Source of the DNA: Isochrysis galbana
Taxonomy: Eukaryota; Haptophyta; Isochrysidales; Isochrysidaceae
NCBI GenBank assembly: GCA_018136815.1
Contig: CM030940.1
Location: 722,418 to 786,417, forward strand
Direction: 5' to 3'
DNA length: 64,000 nucleotides
Shown: positions 21,101 through 31,235 of the stretch, one piece after another
Layout of the letters: every line of letters begins with the position of its first letter
How positions within the stretch are numbered: position 1 is the first letter of the stretch
The notes under the pieces: model-generated
The model's input: only the letters and a program-made list of their open reading frames with translations
Database searches by the model: none
What the model was told of the DNA's origin: nothing
Position numbers and translations under genes: made by a program

Positions 21101-24100
21101 CTTGCAGACGACGCGGCCCGAGCAGCGCTTCGGGCACACTGCTCTTTTTTCTCATCAGAGACAGAGATCCACGACCTGTTGGGAGAGGCATACATGATGC
21201 AGGTTCGACACCTGGATGCCGTGCGCGGGGCCGGGCCGAGGGCCTTACTGGAACGCCCGAGAGAGACGAAGAAGTGGGGCTATCATGAACGTGTAAATTG
21301 AGGGCAAAGCATATCCGTTCTACCCTCCTTGCATTCATATGAGCTCAACCTGTCCACCCCTCCCCCATTAGGTCGATCGTCTAGAGCGCCTTGGTGCCGA
21401 GGAGGGGGAAGCTGCTGCATCAGCGGCGATGAGTACACTTATTGCCGCAGATCTGCCCCTACCCCCACCTATCCACGCGCTTTCCGCTACTTGGGAGATT
21501 ACATCGGAATCACCTCAGACGACGAACACTATGACGAAAATCCCGTCTCTCGATGTTGCTGCCGCGTCCGCAGCAGAAGATTCGCCCGACTTTCATCCTG
21601 CAGACACCAATCGTGATGGACGCGTGGACAAGGATGAGTTCAAATCTTGGATACTTGCACAAGAGAGGGATAGGCTGGAGGCAGAAGCTGCAGAGGCGGC
21701 TGCAGAGGCGGCAGCAAAGCCGGTGGCAAAGGGGGAGGCTAATGAAGAGGACTCCGTGGAGAAGGCGAGGGTTGATGCGAGCCCAAGCACTACCCCCAGT
21801 GGGGATAATGGATCGATCGACGAGGAGAGCTTTTGGACTCCGCGCGTGAAGCTTGTGAATTTAAGCGAAAAGCCTGTTCGCGCTGTTGTCGTGGCAATGG
21901 ACTCCTTCCTCGAACCCGCGAACCAGGGAGCACTGCCACATGAAGATCACCTTGTGCCTCTGCCTTCGCCCACATCTCCAGACTCGGGGAGTGAGGCCCC
22001 GGCGCCGACGGCACTGAGCGCGCCAAAACCCGCTTTCGCCGCCCCAGCAGCTACTGCAACGCCGGATTGCTGCACAGGCCAGGATGACGAGTCGTCCACC
22101 GCCACGATGACGGATGCTGACAAGGGCCAGGACGAGGGCACCACATTGCCTCCTCTACTTGTACGAATCCCATCAGACACTCATGTCGGGCAGGCGCCTC
22201 TACCGCTTGCCAGTTCGAAGCAACCCATGCCCGCGCCGATGCTTCCACCACCGATGACCGCAGAGGAACTCGATGCCTACCGTTCCATATTTAAGTCAGT
22301 GGCTGGACCTCTAGGCACCGTGAGTCGCCACGCCTCACAGGCAGTATTTGACAAGGCCTCTGCATCTGCCAGCGACGTTGAAGTCATCTGGGGTCTTCTC
22401 GTCCGCGCGCGTCGGCGCAGGCGCAGGCGACGTCGCGCAGCACTAGCCTCCGGACAGGCCATGCTAGGGCAGCCGGATGGCATGCCGGTGGAGCATCCGA
22501 GCCCCGCCGACATGCATGGCGAAGTGTCCTCAATTGCAGAATTGTCCGAAACCGAGTTCGCGGTCGCTCTGCATCTCGCTGCGGCAAAATACCGTGGGCT
22601 GCTCCCTTCTGGGTTCCCAGCCGAGCTCCCTGATACCTTGCTTCTACCAGACGGCACTAATGTCAGCTCCCCACGGGCTGCGCCGGGCACACACGATATG
22701 CCTTGGGGGCTCAGTACTCACGCTAGCTCGTTCTCTGCTCCGGCATCTGTCCACCCCTCGAAACCCGCCTCGCCCCGCAGCCAAGCTCGCGACGCACCTG
22801 GGGTAGCGACATCATTGGCGCGGCCCACCGATGCCGCGCCGTTTCTGGCAAGCACAAGGGCAAATTCACGCCGCGTTGTGCCGATTGGAAACGACCCTGT
22901 CGCCATTCGATATGGTGGCGGTGCAGCAGCCCGGGCGGCGGCAGCAGACAAGCTGGCCGCTACGCTCGATGCGGTCGGCATGGCCGAGCTTGTGCGAGCC
23001 CACGCCGCACCCCATGCCACTGGCGGAGGGCCAGCGGCCGAGCCCAGCAACGCATCGCGCCAGCTCTCTGATGTGCTGAAGGCCATGCGTGACCGCAAGG
23101 CTGGCCGAGCTGCAGCGACAAGCGTAGATAGAGTGTCCCCGCCACCGAATATCTCTCCGCAGGGGAGCAATGGTCGACCACCCCGGTTTGCCGAGACATT
23201 CAGTGTCCCTCCCCCGCCTGTTGCTACCGTGTCCGCTCCCGTTTCAAAGCTGCCCTCCCCTTCTTCAACTTCTGGGTTCGACTCCTCAGTAACAAAACGC
23301 TCTCACACGGCAGCGTTGCTTGATGCGGCAAATCGTGCTGCATCTGCCTATAACACACTTGCAGCTCAACGTGGGAGAGTCCGAGACGATCGGGCAGCAG
23401 TCATGGCTCTCTTTCAGAGGACCAGGTCTAATCCTTCAATTGTCGAGAAAGCACCTTCCTTGGCCGGAGGCTACGGCATGTTCCACTCGTGGGCACCCAG
23501 CGGCCGGCCATCGCCGTCCTCATCGCCCCGCGAGCCAGTCGGAGCATCACTCGCCACTTCCGCATCGTGTGGGACTAACGCTGCGATTTCTGCGCTGAAC
23601 CTACGCCTAATTAACGATTACGCCGCCGCCTCGTCGCCGCCAACGGCTGGCCTCAATCTGTACCCGTCGGCCTCTCCCGTGTCCTCGGTCCATGGCTCTA
23701 TGGCTGCTAGCCCTGAGGGCGGGCCGCCATTCCCCTCACCTCACTCGCCCCGTCGGATAGCCGTCTTTAAGGCAGCGCAGCAGATGGCTTCTCGCACCGG
23801 GCCTGCCTCTGTCTCGTCTTTCCATTTGCCGCCCAACTATCCGTCCGAATCCGCAGATGCTCTTCACTCCGCTCTACCGGTATTACTAACGGGTGGTGTA
23901 CTTATCAAGTGGCAGCCTGGTGGGTTGCCTCCTGCTCCGTTCTTCTTCTGGGTAGAGCCCACCCCCTTGCCTGCAGGATCGCGTCGGGCCATGTCGGCGC
24001 CAACGGGACTGGGTACCAGTGCCGTTGCCCTGGTGAGCGGCTTGCCGCCGATGCCTCCTTATGCCTCTCACGCATCGGCACCGCCGACGCCAGTCCTCGC

Positions 24101-24620
24101 TTGGCGTGACCCGGCCGCCGCACGAGGCGGCGCACCCCTCGCCACGCTTGCCACACAGCGCGTTCCCCTGTGCGCGATCGCGCGCGTTGCCACGCCGTCT
24201 GGGGCTCTCCTTGAGCGACTTCGGCTATGGTCATCTGAGGGCAAGCTAGGCCCCGACGTTGCGGATGGGGCACTAACCGACTGCACGATAGCCCTGTCGT
24301 GGGAGAAGGGACCAGGTTCGGTGGATACAGTGATGGGGGAGGGGCCTCAGGCAGGGGAAGTCCAGCCGTCCTCACCCAACGACGATGCGGACATGTTGCT
24401 CTTCGCCCCCGATATCGCGACACGAGATGAATGGCTACAGTCGCTCTTACAAGCGGTGCATGCTTCGCGCACACTCGCCGCCACGGCTTCTGAACGAGCC
24501 ACCGAGAAGGTTGGAGAGCGATTGGCCCGAGCGCGACAGGCGGGTAGGGCAAACCGGAGGCAAAAGGCGCAGGCGTCGCAGCCACAGCAGCAGCACGTGA
24601 ACGTGGCCCAAGTCGCGTGA
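18198..24620 (+). CDS. Sec7-domain ARF guanine nucleotide exchange factor with PH and EF-hand
   Basis: Activates ARF GTPases in membrane traffic. Eight exons: 18198-18603, 18946-19091, 19226-19375, 19563-19670, 19898-20023, 20178-20276, 20480-21202 and 21372-24620, giving 1,668 residues. The Sec7 domain (about 45-234) spans exons 1-3. The glutamic finger is intact in KLPGESQRIDRL (E137), and MIAFSLTMLNSDLH is the matching core motif. A PH domain (about 237-358) follows, starting VREGWVHKKSS and ending GWLCAIRDYTLD; this order fits cytohesin/IQSEC/EFA6-like GEFs. Exon 8 has a canonical EF-hand loop (DTNRDGRVDKDEF, near 664) and long Ser/Pro-rich regions. It ends in a second, interrupted PH-like fold (LPVLLTGGVLIKWQPG to DEWLQSLLQAVHAS). 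The EF-hand suggests Ca2+ control; inferred. The exon 7 donor at 21,202 (CAG then GTTCGA) was chosen to keep phase. Confidence 0.9.
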
Positions 24621-25239
24621 CGCGACGCGCCGGCCGACTAGATGCTCGCGCCGCCCAAGTGGTGCCTACTGTAGCCACATCATTGAGTGCACTTGGGGCT
24701 AATGCCATGAGACGTGCGCACCCCATGCCGAGGGCCCTCGTGCATGCTGTCCTAAACGCTCGGTCTGAGTGAGGCCCATGCACTCGTGAAATGGTCCTGG
24801 GCGGGGTGCCTGCGTATGTGTTACCCTCGTAGGCTCCCAGCCCCTGGAGCTCCCGGGGGTCCCAAAACCACCGTTAGCTACCAGCCATACTGGGAGCTCC
24901 CAGCGAAGCTGCACCCCCTTGGGAGCTAACAGCTATTACTAGTACTAGGGCTGAAATGCCAACTTACCAACCCTCACCTTGATTACAACCTTTAGTTGAC
25001 TAATGACTAAGACCAAGGCAAAATGCTCTATTCAAGCCTTGACAAGTGCTTGGGCAGGCACTATTCAAGCGGCTTGAATAACAATACTAAGACATGGCTA
25101 AGATATCGCCATTAGTTGACGACAGGCAGCTACCACACACCCGCGCACACGCACGTACAAGCCGAGCCACAACCACAGCAAGACACAGCGCCGTGGTCTA
25201 GCCTCCTCCCTAAGCGCCCCCTCCCAGCCTTACGAAAGT
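24621..25239. other. spacer with short inverted repeats
   Basis: No gene seen. Around 24,834-24,925 GGGAGCTCCC and AGGCTCCCAG words occur in inverted orientation. Around 25,030-25,080 the words TATTCAAGC, CTTGACAAG and GCTTGAATA form an imperfect inverted repeat. Such patches can be remnants of small foldback elements, but no boundary is clear. Confidence 0.35.
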
Positions 25240-25930
25240 TGTGAAAACATCCCTCGCGAGTGGTTGCAACGGATGGCATGGAAGTGTTCTTGTTGAAATG
25301 GATGCGCGGGCAGCTCCTCCGGGAAAGTGGAGTAGAAGTACGAAGTACTTGAGGAAGTCCCGGTGCGGTAGCCAGAAGACGTCGCCGCTCGAGTCGCCGT
25401 GCTCCAGGCTGCCCTCGCACACACAGTAACAACGAAACCCATGAACAATTTTAAGATGCAACAGGTCGCCCAGAGGAGGGAGCTGAGAACACGCCGCTGA
25501 GGACAGGTGCACCCCGCTCCTCTCGGACCCCCCGCATGACCCGAGCCCCTAAGAAGAGCACGAGGGGAGTTGCCGCAAGGCGGGAAATGAAGGTGAGTGA
25601 GGAAGGGAAGGGGGCGTGGCTACGAGTAAAGTGATTCAGTGCCACGGGTGAGGCAAGAATATTAAAAAGGTTTTTTTTTCAGGCTGCCCTCGCCGCTCTC
25701 GCCCATCTCTTGCACCTTCCAGGCTTCTTGGGGAGAGCCTGTGGGCGTGAACCTGTGCGCAATCATCCTGTTGAGGACGGTGCACTTGTACAGCGTCGCG
25801 CTCTCGGCTGCCGTGAGGTGGCCGCTCCATGCCGACCCCGGAACGCTGATTTGACGACCGATGACACTCATCGGGTGCTTGAGCTCGGGTAGCAACACCG
25901 AAGTGATGCGCCTCTCCTTCTGCTTACGAG
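25240..25930 (-). pseudogene. unidentified gene fragment interrupted by a retroposon
   Basis: The minus strand carries coding-like sequence in two blocks, 25,930-25,680 and 25,418-25,240, separated by the 25,419-25,679 insertion. The first reads from MSVIGRQISVPGSAWSGHL to SPQEAWKVQEMGESGEG. The second continues in the same frame into DVFWLPHRDFLKYF. Removing the insert and one copy of the 14-bp duplication joins the frames. The FWxxxxDFLKYF segment resembles the end of calpain-type protease domains, but upstream residues do not clearly match, so the family is unsure. Upstream of 25,930 it is cut off by a C-rich run and an R1 copy. Most likely a disrupted gene. Confidence 0.5.
25405..25693 (+). 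mobile_element. R3 SINE-like retroposon with 14-bp target duplication
   Basis: A 261-bp insert (25,419-25,679) between direct repeats CAGGCTGCCCTCGC at 25,405-25,418 and 25,680-25,693. It ends in GAGGCAAGAATATTAAAAAG, G and nine T. It shares GAGCACGAGGGGAGTTGCCG, then CAAGGCGGGAA, with the 11,070-11,295 insert, then GGGCGTGGCTAC and a GCCACG word that can pair with GCGTGGC. It lies antisense to the coding-like host sequence. No ORF. Confidence 0.9.
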
Positions 25931-25969
25931 GGGCTATTGGCGACGCGCCCCGCCGCCGCCGAATTCGCC

Positions 25970-26288
25970 CCCCCTCCCCCGCCCCCCCCGCCCCCCCCCC
26001 CCCCCCCGCCCCCCGCCGCCGAATTCCCCCTCCCCCCCCCCTGCCTGGAGACCAGGGAAGGCGGGGGGGAGTTGAGTACGAAGTACGAGGGCAGGGCCCC
26101 ATGCGGGCCTGGGAGTGCGGATCGCGGCCCGCGCCCACTGGGGGTTTGGGTCAGATTGTTGAATGCCCAGCCCCTGCCAGAAGGCAGGAGCTGAGGTTGA
26201 TTGTACGGGCCCACCCCGGGGGGTGTCCGCGATGGAGAGAGGGGGGCGCGAGGCCCCCACTGACCCCCACTTATAAAAGTAGGTTACC
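25970..26288 (-). repeat. C-rich run and truncated R1 copy
   Basis: 25,970-26,040 is nearly pure C with GCC and GAATTC interruptions. 26,040-26,288 is an R1 head region in minus orientation (AACCTACTTTTATAAGTGGG at its start). It shares the TGTACGGGCCCACCCCGGGG and CGCGATGGAGAGAGGGGGGC blocks with 15,441-15,490 (plus strand). The copy is cut at its inner end. Confidence 0.65.
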
Positions 26289-26402
26289 GCAAGCGGCAAG
26301 GCAAGTTGAGGGGGGGGGGGGGGGTTTAGAGGGCTAGGGCGTGGCTGCACGGGTACAGTCCCAACGCCACGTGCGAGGCTTGAAGAATTAAAAGGGTTTC
26401 TT
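26289..26402 (+). mobile_element. R3-like retroposon tail, no duplication found
   Basis: The order GGGCGTGGCTGC, CGCCACGTGCGAGGC and GAAGAATTAAAAGGGTTTCT matches the 3' half of the R3 inserts. It directly abuts the truncated R1 copy. No flanking duplication was recognised. The bases just beyond (26,403-26,470, minus strand) read as a short coding-like C-terminus, LDAVLERYQWRDLT then stop, possibly the end of another gene damaged by the insertion. Confidence 0.6.
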
Positions 26403-26885
26403 TTACGTGAGGTCGCGCCACTGATACCGCTCCAAGACAGCATCAAGGTCGGTATCCGATGCACCAAGGGGCGCGCTGTGCTGCGGTCTAGCCCCGCACC
26501 ATCACGTGCTCGCGAACCGATGGCCGGTGGTTTTACTTGCCATCAACTGCACATGAAGCTCGTGACTCTTTCCATCCCGAAACATTGAGCAAAATAATCT
26601 ACAGGACGCTTGGCCGTTCTGCCGCTCCCCCTAGGCGTTTAATCGCACTACACAGCACTGCTGTATTTGGAGGCGCATAGATACACGCTCTTAGATCGCT
26701 CCCCGCGCGCCAGGGTCGTCCCAGGTCGCATAGAGCCTGCGTGCGGAAATCTGAAAGCCCACGATGCGTACTCAGGGAAATCTTTACAGCTTTCCTTCAG
26801 CTTGGTTGTTCGGGTAGTGGCACTTGCCTTAGCTCCTACCTGCACGCGGCCCGTTTCGGTAGCCGCACAGCGCAATTTTGCAAAC

Positions 26886-29399
26886 CTAGAACCCACTGCT
26901 CTTTCGTCTCCGTTTGATGGCGTTTTGAGGCTTGGATTGAGACCGCGGGGCCCCAATCGGGCGAGCAGCACCGAGGAGAGCATTCAAGTTCGGTGCTCCT
27001 AGACGAGCATCTAGGCTCAAGCTGTGAGGAGCATCGGGTCTAGCGCTCGACGTTGGCGGCATGGCAAGGCTCGGTGCACTACCACCACCTCCACTGTGCA
27101 CGTCACTCCATGCGCCCCACAAGGCACTGAGCCGGGCCTCGAGTTCATTGGACGAATCGGCGGAGGCTACTCGAACACTGCTCTGATCACGTGGGGTGGG
27201 TATGGCGTGAGACTCGCACGTTGACGAGGTGACGTCTCCTCCCGCAGTGACTTCGATCGCTTTTCCTGCCCTCTCAAGGAGCAGACGCAACTGCTCCGGA
27301 GCGACAGATGTCATCCCATATTGATTCTTTACGGTAGGCGCGCAGGCGTCGAAAGGCACCCCCCGCTCCGAGGAAAGACAATGGTTGCGCCGCTCTTCGT
27401 CAAAGAGGCCGCAAGTGTGCGGACGGCTGGCCAACCTGCCCTCACCTCGGCATGCCTCACAAGATAGCATAGCGTTGACTGCCAATGCTCGGCGAGGCTC
27501 CAAGGGAAACTCGCTGGCAAGTGTCCCCAGGCCTCGCGCGGAATCCGCTGTCCTTGGAGAAGGGTCAGCTGTCCTTTGTGAAGGGTCAGAACGGCAGCCA
27601 GAGGTCTCCTCCCCCACACCGGGGCGTGGTGCGAGCATGCGCAAGCCGCCATTGCGGCTTAGCGCTATGAGCACAAACGGATTGTGAGATGGGGAAAGCC
27701 GGACGGCGCCAGCGAGTGGGAGGATTCCGCCTTGGCGCGCCTCTTCGCAGGCGAGGGTACGGAAGAGCACGCGCTCCGGATCCAAAGATGTCGGGGGAGG
27801 TGGTGCTGCTGCCAGCTCCGGCAGGGCGGGCGGGCGCTCGAAAGCGGCAGGGGGCGCGTTCGCAGAGAAGGTGAGACTCCGGCCAGTGCCTCTCTCGATT
27901 ACCTGCACCGAGGCCCCGTCGTTGCAGAAGGATAGGAAGCTTCTCGGTTGCGGGGCCTCGGCGACCGCGGGCGGGAGGGTCCACTGCTCCCTCGGTGCGC
28001 GTAGGCAGCGTGTGTCGAGGAGCAGCACGGAATGCTGCGATGCGACGGCGACGAGTGCTCCGGAGCCGTGTCCAAGACCATCGCCGTACTTGCTATGGGG
28101 TTGAGGTGTGGCCAGCGCCGATATGGGATCAAGCGTCTTCCACGGAGCCGAGTGCAGGTCAAAAAGCAAGCACGGTCCCCGGCCAGCACAAAGACTCCCA
28201 GCGCCGGCCGTGAGTTCGGGTGGTACGCGAAGGTCCATCCGGTAAAGGTGGGCACGATTTGCGACATAAAGCATGCGCGGATGCTCGCCCCATTCAAGCG
28301 AAGACCAGTTGAGCGACGCGTCGACCGGCGGACGCCACGCGGCGGGGTCGCTCTGCCAGGGTAGGCCGGGCGAGACGATGCGCGCCGGTTGCCAGCAGAG
28401 CGCCCAGCTGTGGCGGCGCGCGCTTGCACGCATGGGTGAGTTTGGGACCCCTGGCACTAGCCCTGAGTGTCGGCTCTGGGATGACTCGTCCGCGTGGCTC
28501 ATCCAGTCGAGCCGCATAGTCAAGACGGATCCACTTTCCAAGACGGTGGCCACCTCACCGAGCACGCGCGGGTTGAGTGCGGCGTGCATCGGTCGCGTGG
28601 CGAGTCGGCAGATGCCCGCACACGAGAGAGCGCTCTCACTGTCCGCTGCCCATGTGCTGTCGTCGAGCCCGCTCAACCGCATCCGCACGTAGTGCAGCCA
28701 ATAGTCGGACCTTGCGAGGCCGAGATTATCGGCGCCGAGGCTAACGTTAGCGACCTGGTAGATGCGACGACCCGTGGGCAATTCGTGCTCCCCGAGCAGC
28801 ACCGCCGTCTTGTACAGCGGCGTCCTGTGCGCAGCTGGCTGCAGCTTCCACAGCTGCAATGAATCGAGGCTTTCGCCGACCGCACACAGGAAGTGTGCAG
28901 ACGAGTACTCGGATGGCGCGTTGGAGGTCCCCACCAGGCCGCCACACCCGCTTATGCAGTTGCCAGCAAAGGCGTCCCACGCCGCCTCGGCGGCTTCGCG
29001 TCCCGCCTCCTCCTCCTCCAGCTGATCTAGCAGCTCCGAGCCGACAGCGGCACCTTCGGCAGCGAGCAGGCGCCTCGCGGAGGCCCGCACGGGCGGGCCG
29101 GCGGGCTCATCTGCCTCATGGATGAGCCCACGAGCCACCGTCCGGCGCCCCACCTTGAGCGTCGCGTCCTTGCGCGAGGCGGCGCCCAGAGGCCACACAC
29201 ACAAGGGGGAGGAGGGTGGCGCTCGTGCAACGGGAGTGCTCTCTGGCTGCCGTGGGCGAAGCTGGGGGAGCAGGAGGGCGGCGGACTCGTGAAGCGGAGC
29301 CTCGCGGTGTGAAGCCGGCGCGGTACTGTCGGGGTCGAGCCTCAGAGCCTCGTCGCAGAGCTCGACGTTGAGGAGAGAGACGCGCTTGGGCAGCGCCAT
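26886..29399 (-). CDS. large single-exon protein, possibly RRN6/TAF1C-like
   Basis: Single exon, 837 residues from the first in-frame ATG of the conserved part (MALPKRVSLLNVE). No intron or stop interrupts it. The central region has scattered WD/beta-propeller-like stretches, for example HPRMLYVANRAHLYRMDL and GALVAVASQHSVLLLDTRC. The C-terminus is Ser/Pro-rich and ends IKRRRKSSGF. A beta-propeller followed by a basic tail ending in Gly-Phe resembles the RNA polymerase I factor subunits Rrn6/TAF1C, which would place it in rRNA gene initiation in the nucleolus. That assignment rests on layout and tail only; another propeller protein remains possible. The codon usage and length make it a real gene regardless. 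Confidence 0.6.
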   Translation of the reverse strand: MALPKRVSLLNVELCDEALRLDPDSTAPASHREAPLHESAALLLPQLRPRQPESTPVARAPPSSPLCVWPLGAASRKDATLKVGRRTVARGLIHEADEPAGPPVRASARRLLAAEGAAVGSELLDQLEEEEAGREAAEAAWDAFAGNCISGCGGLVGTSNAPSEYSSAHFLCAVGESLDSLQLWKLQPAAHRTPLYKTAVLLGEHELPTGRRIYQVANVSLGADNLGLARSDYWLHYVRMRLSGLDDSTWAADSESALSCAGICRLATRPMHAALNPRVLGEVATVLESGSVLTMRLDWMSHADESSQSRHSGLVPGVPNSPMRASARRHSWALCWQPARIVSPGLPWQSDPAAWRPPVDASLNWSSLEWGEHPRMLYVANRAHLYRMDLRVPPELTAGAGSLCAGRGPCLLFDLHSAPWKTLDPISALATPQPHSKYGDGLGHGSGALVAVASQHSVLLLDTRCLRAPREQWTLPPAVAEAPQPRSFLSFCNDGASVQVIERGTGRSLTFSANAPPAAFERPPALPELAAAPPPPTSLDPERVLFRTLACEEARQGGILPLAGAVRLSPSHNPFVLIALSRNGGLRMLAPRPGVGEETSGCRSDPSQRTADPSPRTADSARGLGTLASEFPLEPRRALAVNAMLSCEACRGEGRLASRPHTCGLFDEERRNHCLSSERGVPFDACAPTVKNQYGMTSVAPEQLRLLLERAGKAIEVTAGGDVTSSTCESHAIPTPRDQSSVRVASADSSNELEARLSALWGAWSDVHSGGGGSAPSLAMPPTSSARPDAPHSLSLDARLGAPNLNALLGAARPIGAPRSQSKPQNAIKRRRKSSGF

Positions 29400-29669
29400 C
29401 GCGCCACGCGCCGCGACGGCGCCGGCGGCCGGCGGGCGCCTTGCGTGACAAGTTTTAATATTGTACTGCTGTGTGCACTCCTGACTCAGACTAGAGGCTA
29501 GAGGGTTTTTGCAGCGACTCAACGGGGACTCAAGAGTGGCCGAGTCAACAGGCTTGATTCCCCGTTGAGTCGCTGTTGAGTCGCTCTTGCAAAAGACCAA
29601 ATCAGACGGCGGAGACCCAACAGAGGGCTTCTCAACCAATCTCGCGCCGCCAGAGCGCGCTGGCCAGCG

Positions 29670-30428
29670 ATGCCCACCCGGCCCTTCACGGCGCGAGAGC
29701 TGGAGGACTGCAGACTGGCCATGTTTCTGGCGCTGGAGGAGCGGAGAGCCAGGGCGCGCAAGAGGGCTCGCGACGGGCCGGACGCCGCCACAGATGACTT
29801 CTGGGAACTCGCCTTTATGGCGGTGGCAGCGGAGGTGCTCATGCGGACGACGCGGTCTCGCATAGGGCCCGAGCGGCTCTCCATCGCAAGGCTGGAGCGG
29901 GAGGCTGCAGCAGCTGGCGGCGGCGACGGCGTGCTCACGCGCGACGTCTACGCGCGCTTTGGCGTGCGCCTCGTCGACCTGCGACGCTTCGTGGACGCGT
30001 TGGACATGCCTCCAGGCATGCGTCTACGTGGTCGCCATGTGATGAGTGGCGAGGAAGCTGTTCTCATCACCCTACGCAGATTTAAGCACGCAGGTGAATA
30101 GCCACGCCTGCGCCTGTGCACACGCGTGTCTGCCTTCCAATCCGCCCCCTTCCTTCTCACTCCGCGCCTCGTCTCCCAATCCCGTGCTGCAGGTAGTGTG
30201 GCGGCACTCACATGGGAGTTAGGCCTTGGCAGAAATATCCACAAAATCGGACCCAAATATCCAGCAAAAATATCCACAAAATATCCAGCAATTTACCCAA
30301 ATATCCAGAAAAATATCCAGTTGTGCGCTATAAATACCGCTAGCATGCCCGCGCGGTATTTTCGATTTTCGAGCCCGTTACACGTCTACGTCTACCTCAC
30401 ATACACCATCATCTCCCACCACTTGTAG
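29670..30428 (+). pseudogene. PIF/Harbinger-like transposase N-terminal remnant
   Basis: Exon 1 (29,670-30,093) encodes a basic leader and FGVRLVDLRRFVDALDMPPG then GRHVMSGEEAVLITLRRFKH. This is the helical region preceding the DDE domain in Harbinger/HARBI1-type transposases. A GT donor (CAG then GTGAAT) and an acceptor at 30,192 join it in phase to exon 2, which starts SVAALTWELGLGRN, again matching the family. Exon 2 then runs into an ATATCC tandem repeat and loses similarity, so the catalytic DDE domain is missing. It is a truncated, probably inactive copy. Confidence 0.6.
30228..30325 (+). repeat. AAATATCC(A)-type tandem repeat
   Basis: Repeated words AAATATCCACAAAAT and AATATCCAGCA/AAAAATATCCAG, about 20-bp unit, five to six imperfect copies. 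It breaks the Harbinger-like exon 2. Confidence 0.75.
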
Positions 30429-30542
30429 ACGATTGGTCTATCTATAGCTATAGCTGCTGCAATTTTCACATACACATACCTACATTTGAAGTTTGATACT
30501 TGGTACTTGTACTTGCACGTCGCACGTCACACATCACGACTG

Positions 30543-30770
30543 CTAGCGTTTGCTGCGATTGTATCGCAACATCACTGACGCTTGAACTTGGTCTGCTAAA
30601 GAGCTATCACGGTTCGCACCAAACGAGCACTGGAGTAATGAGAAGACACGTTCACAAGCAGCTGAATTGGGACTGAGACAAAAAGCAATCCTAGCTGCTT
30701 GTGCCCACATAGGGAAGCGTTTGTGATGCGATGCCCACCATTTGAGCGCGGGCAGAGGGAGGCTTGTGGA
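30543..30770 (-). pseudogene. third hAT transposase remnant (C-terminal region)
   Basis: The minus frame encodes LKWWASHHKRFPMWAQAARI, then AFCLSPNSAACERVFSLLQC and DQVQASVMLRYNR. This is the hATC dimerisation segment. The open frame continues upstream to 31,235 but without transposase similarity. It is distinct in sequence from the other remnants, and no T motif was found next to it. Confidence 0.75.
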
Positions 30771-30907
30771 GGAGGAGAGTGGGGTGGTGACGGTGGTGGA
30801 AGACGTCTGGCTGGCTGGGAGGAGGACTCTGGAGTTTCTCCAGATGCGTGTGCTTCGCCCCCCCCCCCCGCGGGGACGCCGTGCGTGTGCATGGAAGTTT
30901 CCACGCG

Positions 30908-31005
30908 CCGTCGTCACGGATGCGCATAAAAGGGTTTCGGCAAGATGCGTATGCCTCGGAAGTTTCCGCACGCCGTCACGGATGCGCATAAAAGGGTTTC
31001 GGCCA
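30908..31005 (+). repeat. direct repeat of about 35 bp
   Basis: GTCACGGATGCGCATAAAAG then GGTTTCGGC occurs at 30,913-30,941 and 30,975-31,003. Part of the flanking sequence (TGGAAGTTTCC-CGC versus CGGAAGTTTCCGCACGCC) is also shared. Local duplication. Confidence 0.7.
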
Positions 31006-31235
31006 ACAGCGACATTTCTTTTGCTGAGTGCATCCGCGCATGCCACCGCCACCGCTGTCAAGGCGGTAGTGAGCACGATGCACACCTGCTTTTCAAATTT
31101 GGGAGCGAAGGAGAGCGTAAACATGCTTGCTATGACCAGGCTACCTGGGGGTGATATATCATTCGCAGGAACACCCCGGGCGCGACCGGCTTGTCGCGCT
31201 TTTCGGCTCACAGGAGGAGTTCTAAATCCACGCAT

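Noticed and set aside
22277..24783. Antisense open frames under the Sec7 exon 8
   Set aside because: They are shadows of a GC-rich coding exon; no domain or splice support.
25662..26138. Gly-rich N-terminal part of the minus frame above 25,930
   Set aside because: It is translated from a nearly pure C run and a repeat copy, not from the host gene.
27224..29125. Plus-strand frames opposite the 837-residue gene
   Set aside because: Short, overlapping, without domains; shadows of the minus-strand exon.
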